A DNA stretch of 64,000 bases from Nitrospira lenta (GTDB lineage: Bacteria; Nitrospirota; Nitrospiria; Nitrospirales; Nitrospiraceae). The position numbers were made by a program, and so were the translations under genes. The notes under the pieces are model-generated. The model made no database searches. It was given only the letters and a program-made list of their open reading frames with translations, and had not been told where the DNA came from. Within the stretch, counting starts at the first letter, position 1, and each line of letters opens with the position of its first letter. Below, piece after piece: positions 62,915 to 64,000 of the stretch. Location: contig NZ_OUNR01000019.1 in assembly GCF_900403705.1 (NCBI RefSeq), forward strand, positions 124,001 through 188,000, read 5' to 3'.

Positions 62915-64000
62915 TCAGTGTGCCGCGACGGCATGCCGCTCACTCATGTGTTCCTCGATGATTTTCCCCGCCAGCTCTCGCGGCACTTCCTCGTAGTGCG
63001 CACACTCCATCGCATAGCTGCCTCGTCCGCCGGTCATGGCGTTCAGCGCCGGCGTATACTTCAACAACTCCGCGAGCGGCATGAGGGCTTTGATCTGTTC
63101 GGCATGATCATTCGCCTGCACCGAGACAATACGTCCCCGACGCGCATTGATATCCCCCATGACGGCGCCGACGGTGTCCGTAGGGACCTCGATCTCGACC
63201 AGCATCAGCGGCTCAAGAAGAACGGGATGCCCCGCCTCCATCGCCTTCTTGAAGGCCATCGACCCGGCAATCTTGAAAGACATCTCAGAGGAATCGACGG
63301 CGTGGAAGGAGCCGTCATACACCGTCACGCGCACATCCACAACGGGGAACCCGCTCAGCCCGCCCTCCTGCATGGCCTCCACTACTCCCTTCTCAATCGC
63401 CGGAATAAAGTTGCGCGGGATCGCACCCCCGACCACACGATTCTCAAACACAAATCCTTCTCCTCTCGCCAGAGGGGCAATCTCCAGCCAGCAATCGCCA
63501 TACTGACCGTGGCCGCCTGTTTGCTTTTTATACTTTCCCTGCGCCTGCGACGTAGCTTTGATCGTCTCTCGATATGGTACTTTAGGTGTGTGAACCGTGA
63601 CCTCTGCCCCGAATTTCCGGCGGAGCTTTTCCAGCGCCAGATCGATATGGAGCTGTCCCATTCCACTGAGCACCATATCCTTGGTCTCCGGATTGCGAAT
63701 AAATTCCAGCGTCGGATCTTCTTCAATCAATTTGTGCAAGCCGAGGCTCACCTTGTCGATCTCCGACTTGGATTTGGCCTCAATGGCAAACGACAGCACC
63801 GGGCGAGGCAGCTCAAGGCCTGGATAACAGATCGGCACACTCTCGGCACAGAGCGTGTCACCGGTCTGCGTATCCTTGAGTTTCCCGATCGCCACAATGT
63901 CTCCTGACAGTGCCGAACCGACGGCCATATGCTTCTTGCCCGATATCGTATAGAAATGGCCGAGCTTCTCACGGACCTGCTTTGTCCCATTGAGAACCGT
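62915..64000 (-). CDS. Elongation factor G-like GTPase, C-terminal part (partial)
   Basis: The frame is open to the window edge (NGTKQVREKLGHFYTISGKK at the right end). Visible parts are domain II, domain III (SGMGQLHIDLALEKLRRKFG), domain IV (YKKQTGGHGQYGDCWLEIAP) and domain V (GDINARRGRIVSVQAN), with the EF-G end YEEVPRELAGKIIEE. The sequence differs from canonical FusA in places, as in EF-G-like paralogues (EF-G2), so it may not be the main translocase. The G domain lies outside the window. Confidence 0.87.
   Translation of the reverse strand, partial: TVLNGTKQVREKLGHFYTISGKKHMAVGSALSGDIVAIGKLKDTQTGDTLCAESVPICYPGLELPRPVLSFAIEAKSKSEIDKVSLGLHKLIEEDPTLEFIRNPETKDMVLSGMGQLHIDLALEKLRRKFGAEVTVHTPKVPYRETIKATSQAQGKYKKQTGGHGQYGDCWLEIAPLARGEGFVFENRVVGGAIPRNFIPAIEKGVVEAMQEGGLSGFPVVDVRVTVYDGSFHAVDSSEMSFKIAGSMAFKKAMEAGHPVLLEPLMLVEIEVPTDTVGAVMGDINARRGRIVSVQANDHAEQIKALMPLAELLKYTPALNAMTGGRGSYAMECAHYEEVPRELAGKIIEEHMSERHAVAAH

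Noticed and set aside
1-64000. tRNA or rRNA genes
   Set aside because: I recognised no T-loop-like plus acceptor-stem pattern or conserved rRNA stretch; a covariance-model scan would be needed to exclude them fully.

Overview
The window looks like chromosome of a Nitrospirota (Nitrospira-like) bacterium. This is inferred from its mix of multiheme and porin-linked c-type cytochromes, repeated DUF2934 and YHS domains, a CusCBA/CopAB copper-handling complement and moderately high G+C. No rRNA, tRNA or CRISPR array was recognised, so taxonomy rests on gene content only.

Layout. (1) 1-5.7 kb: end of a TolC-type gene, CusB and CusA (Cu/Ag efflux), a class I methyltransferase with a probable 5' frameshift, and a TPR lipoprotein. 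(2) 5.7-8.8 kb: a family of small lipoproteins sharing the core HDHxxLAxYYxxQAQ, an ECF-type sigma factor with a Cys-rich tail, and a DUF2934 protein. (3) 8.9-16.2 kb: sugar-storage genes (YHS-GlgP fusion, GH57, mannose-1-phosphate guanylyltransferase), small membrane proteins and a receiver-YHS fusion. (4) 16.3-18.7 kb: two c-type cytochromes followed by a Cyc2-like cytochrome-porin. (5) 18.8-22.4 kb: a SHOCT lipoprotein and a Ca2+-type P-ATPase. (6) 22.5-25.8 kb: a decayed zone holding fragments of a second copy of region 5.3-8.8 kb, interrupted by a restriction-endonuclease-like gene, then fragments of dehydrogenases. (7) 25.9-33.4 kb: oleate hydratase, Met-rich and Cys-containing periplasmic proteins, and a three-gene electron-transfer module (membrane-anchored flavin/2Fe-2S oxidoreductase, b-type membrane protein, heptaheme cytochrome c), then a Cys-rich CBS protein. 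(8) 33.7-39.8 kb: polyphosphate-glucokinase-like kinase, 6-phosphogluconate dehydrogenase, glucose-6-phosphate dehydrogenase, GH15 glucoamylase and DUF1622. (9) 39.8-45 kb: CopA multicopper oxidase, CopB and a CPH-motif copper P-ATPase. (10) about 45-60.8 kb: a more A+T-rich island carrying TnsA-TnsB-TnsC-TniQ and a cargo of XRE/ImmA regulators and an operon of MBL-fold protein, E2-E1-JAB fusion and patatin phospholipase. (11) 60.8-64 kb: ordinary chromosome (TrkA_C-type protein, HtrA protease, EF-G-like protein running off the edge).

How the genes fit together. Regions 3 and 8 together could release glucose or glucose-1-phosphate from stored glucan and feed it to the oxidative pentose phosphate pathway. 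Regions 1, 7 and 9 form a copper/silver resistance and periplasmic redox complement. The most striking candidate for an undescribed system is the three-gene operon at 48604-53092. It has the logic of a type II CBASS-like ubiquitin-transfer system with a phospholipase effector, but no CD-NTase, and an MBL-fold gene in its place. It lies inside a Tn7-like element, and its genes are coupled by 4-bp ATGA overlaps.
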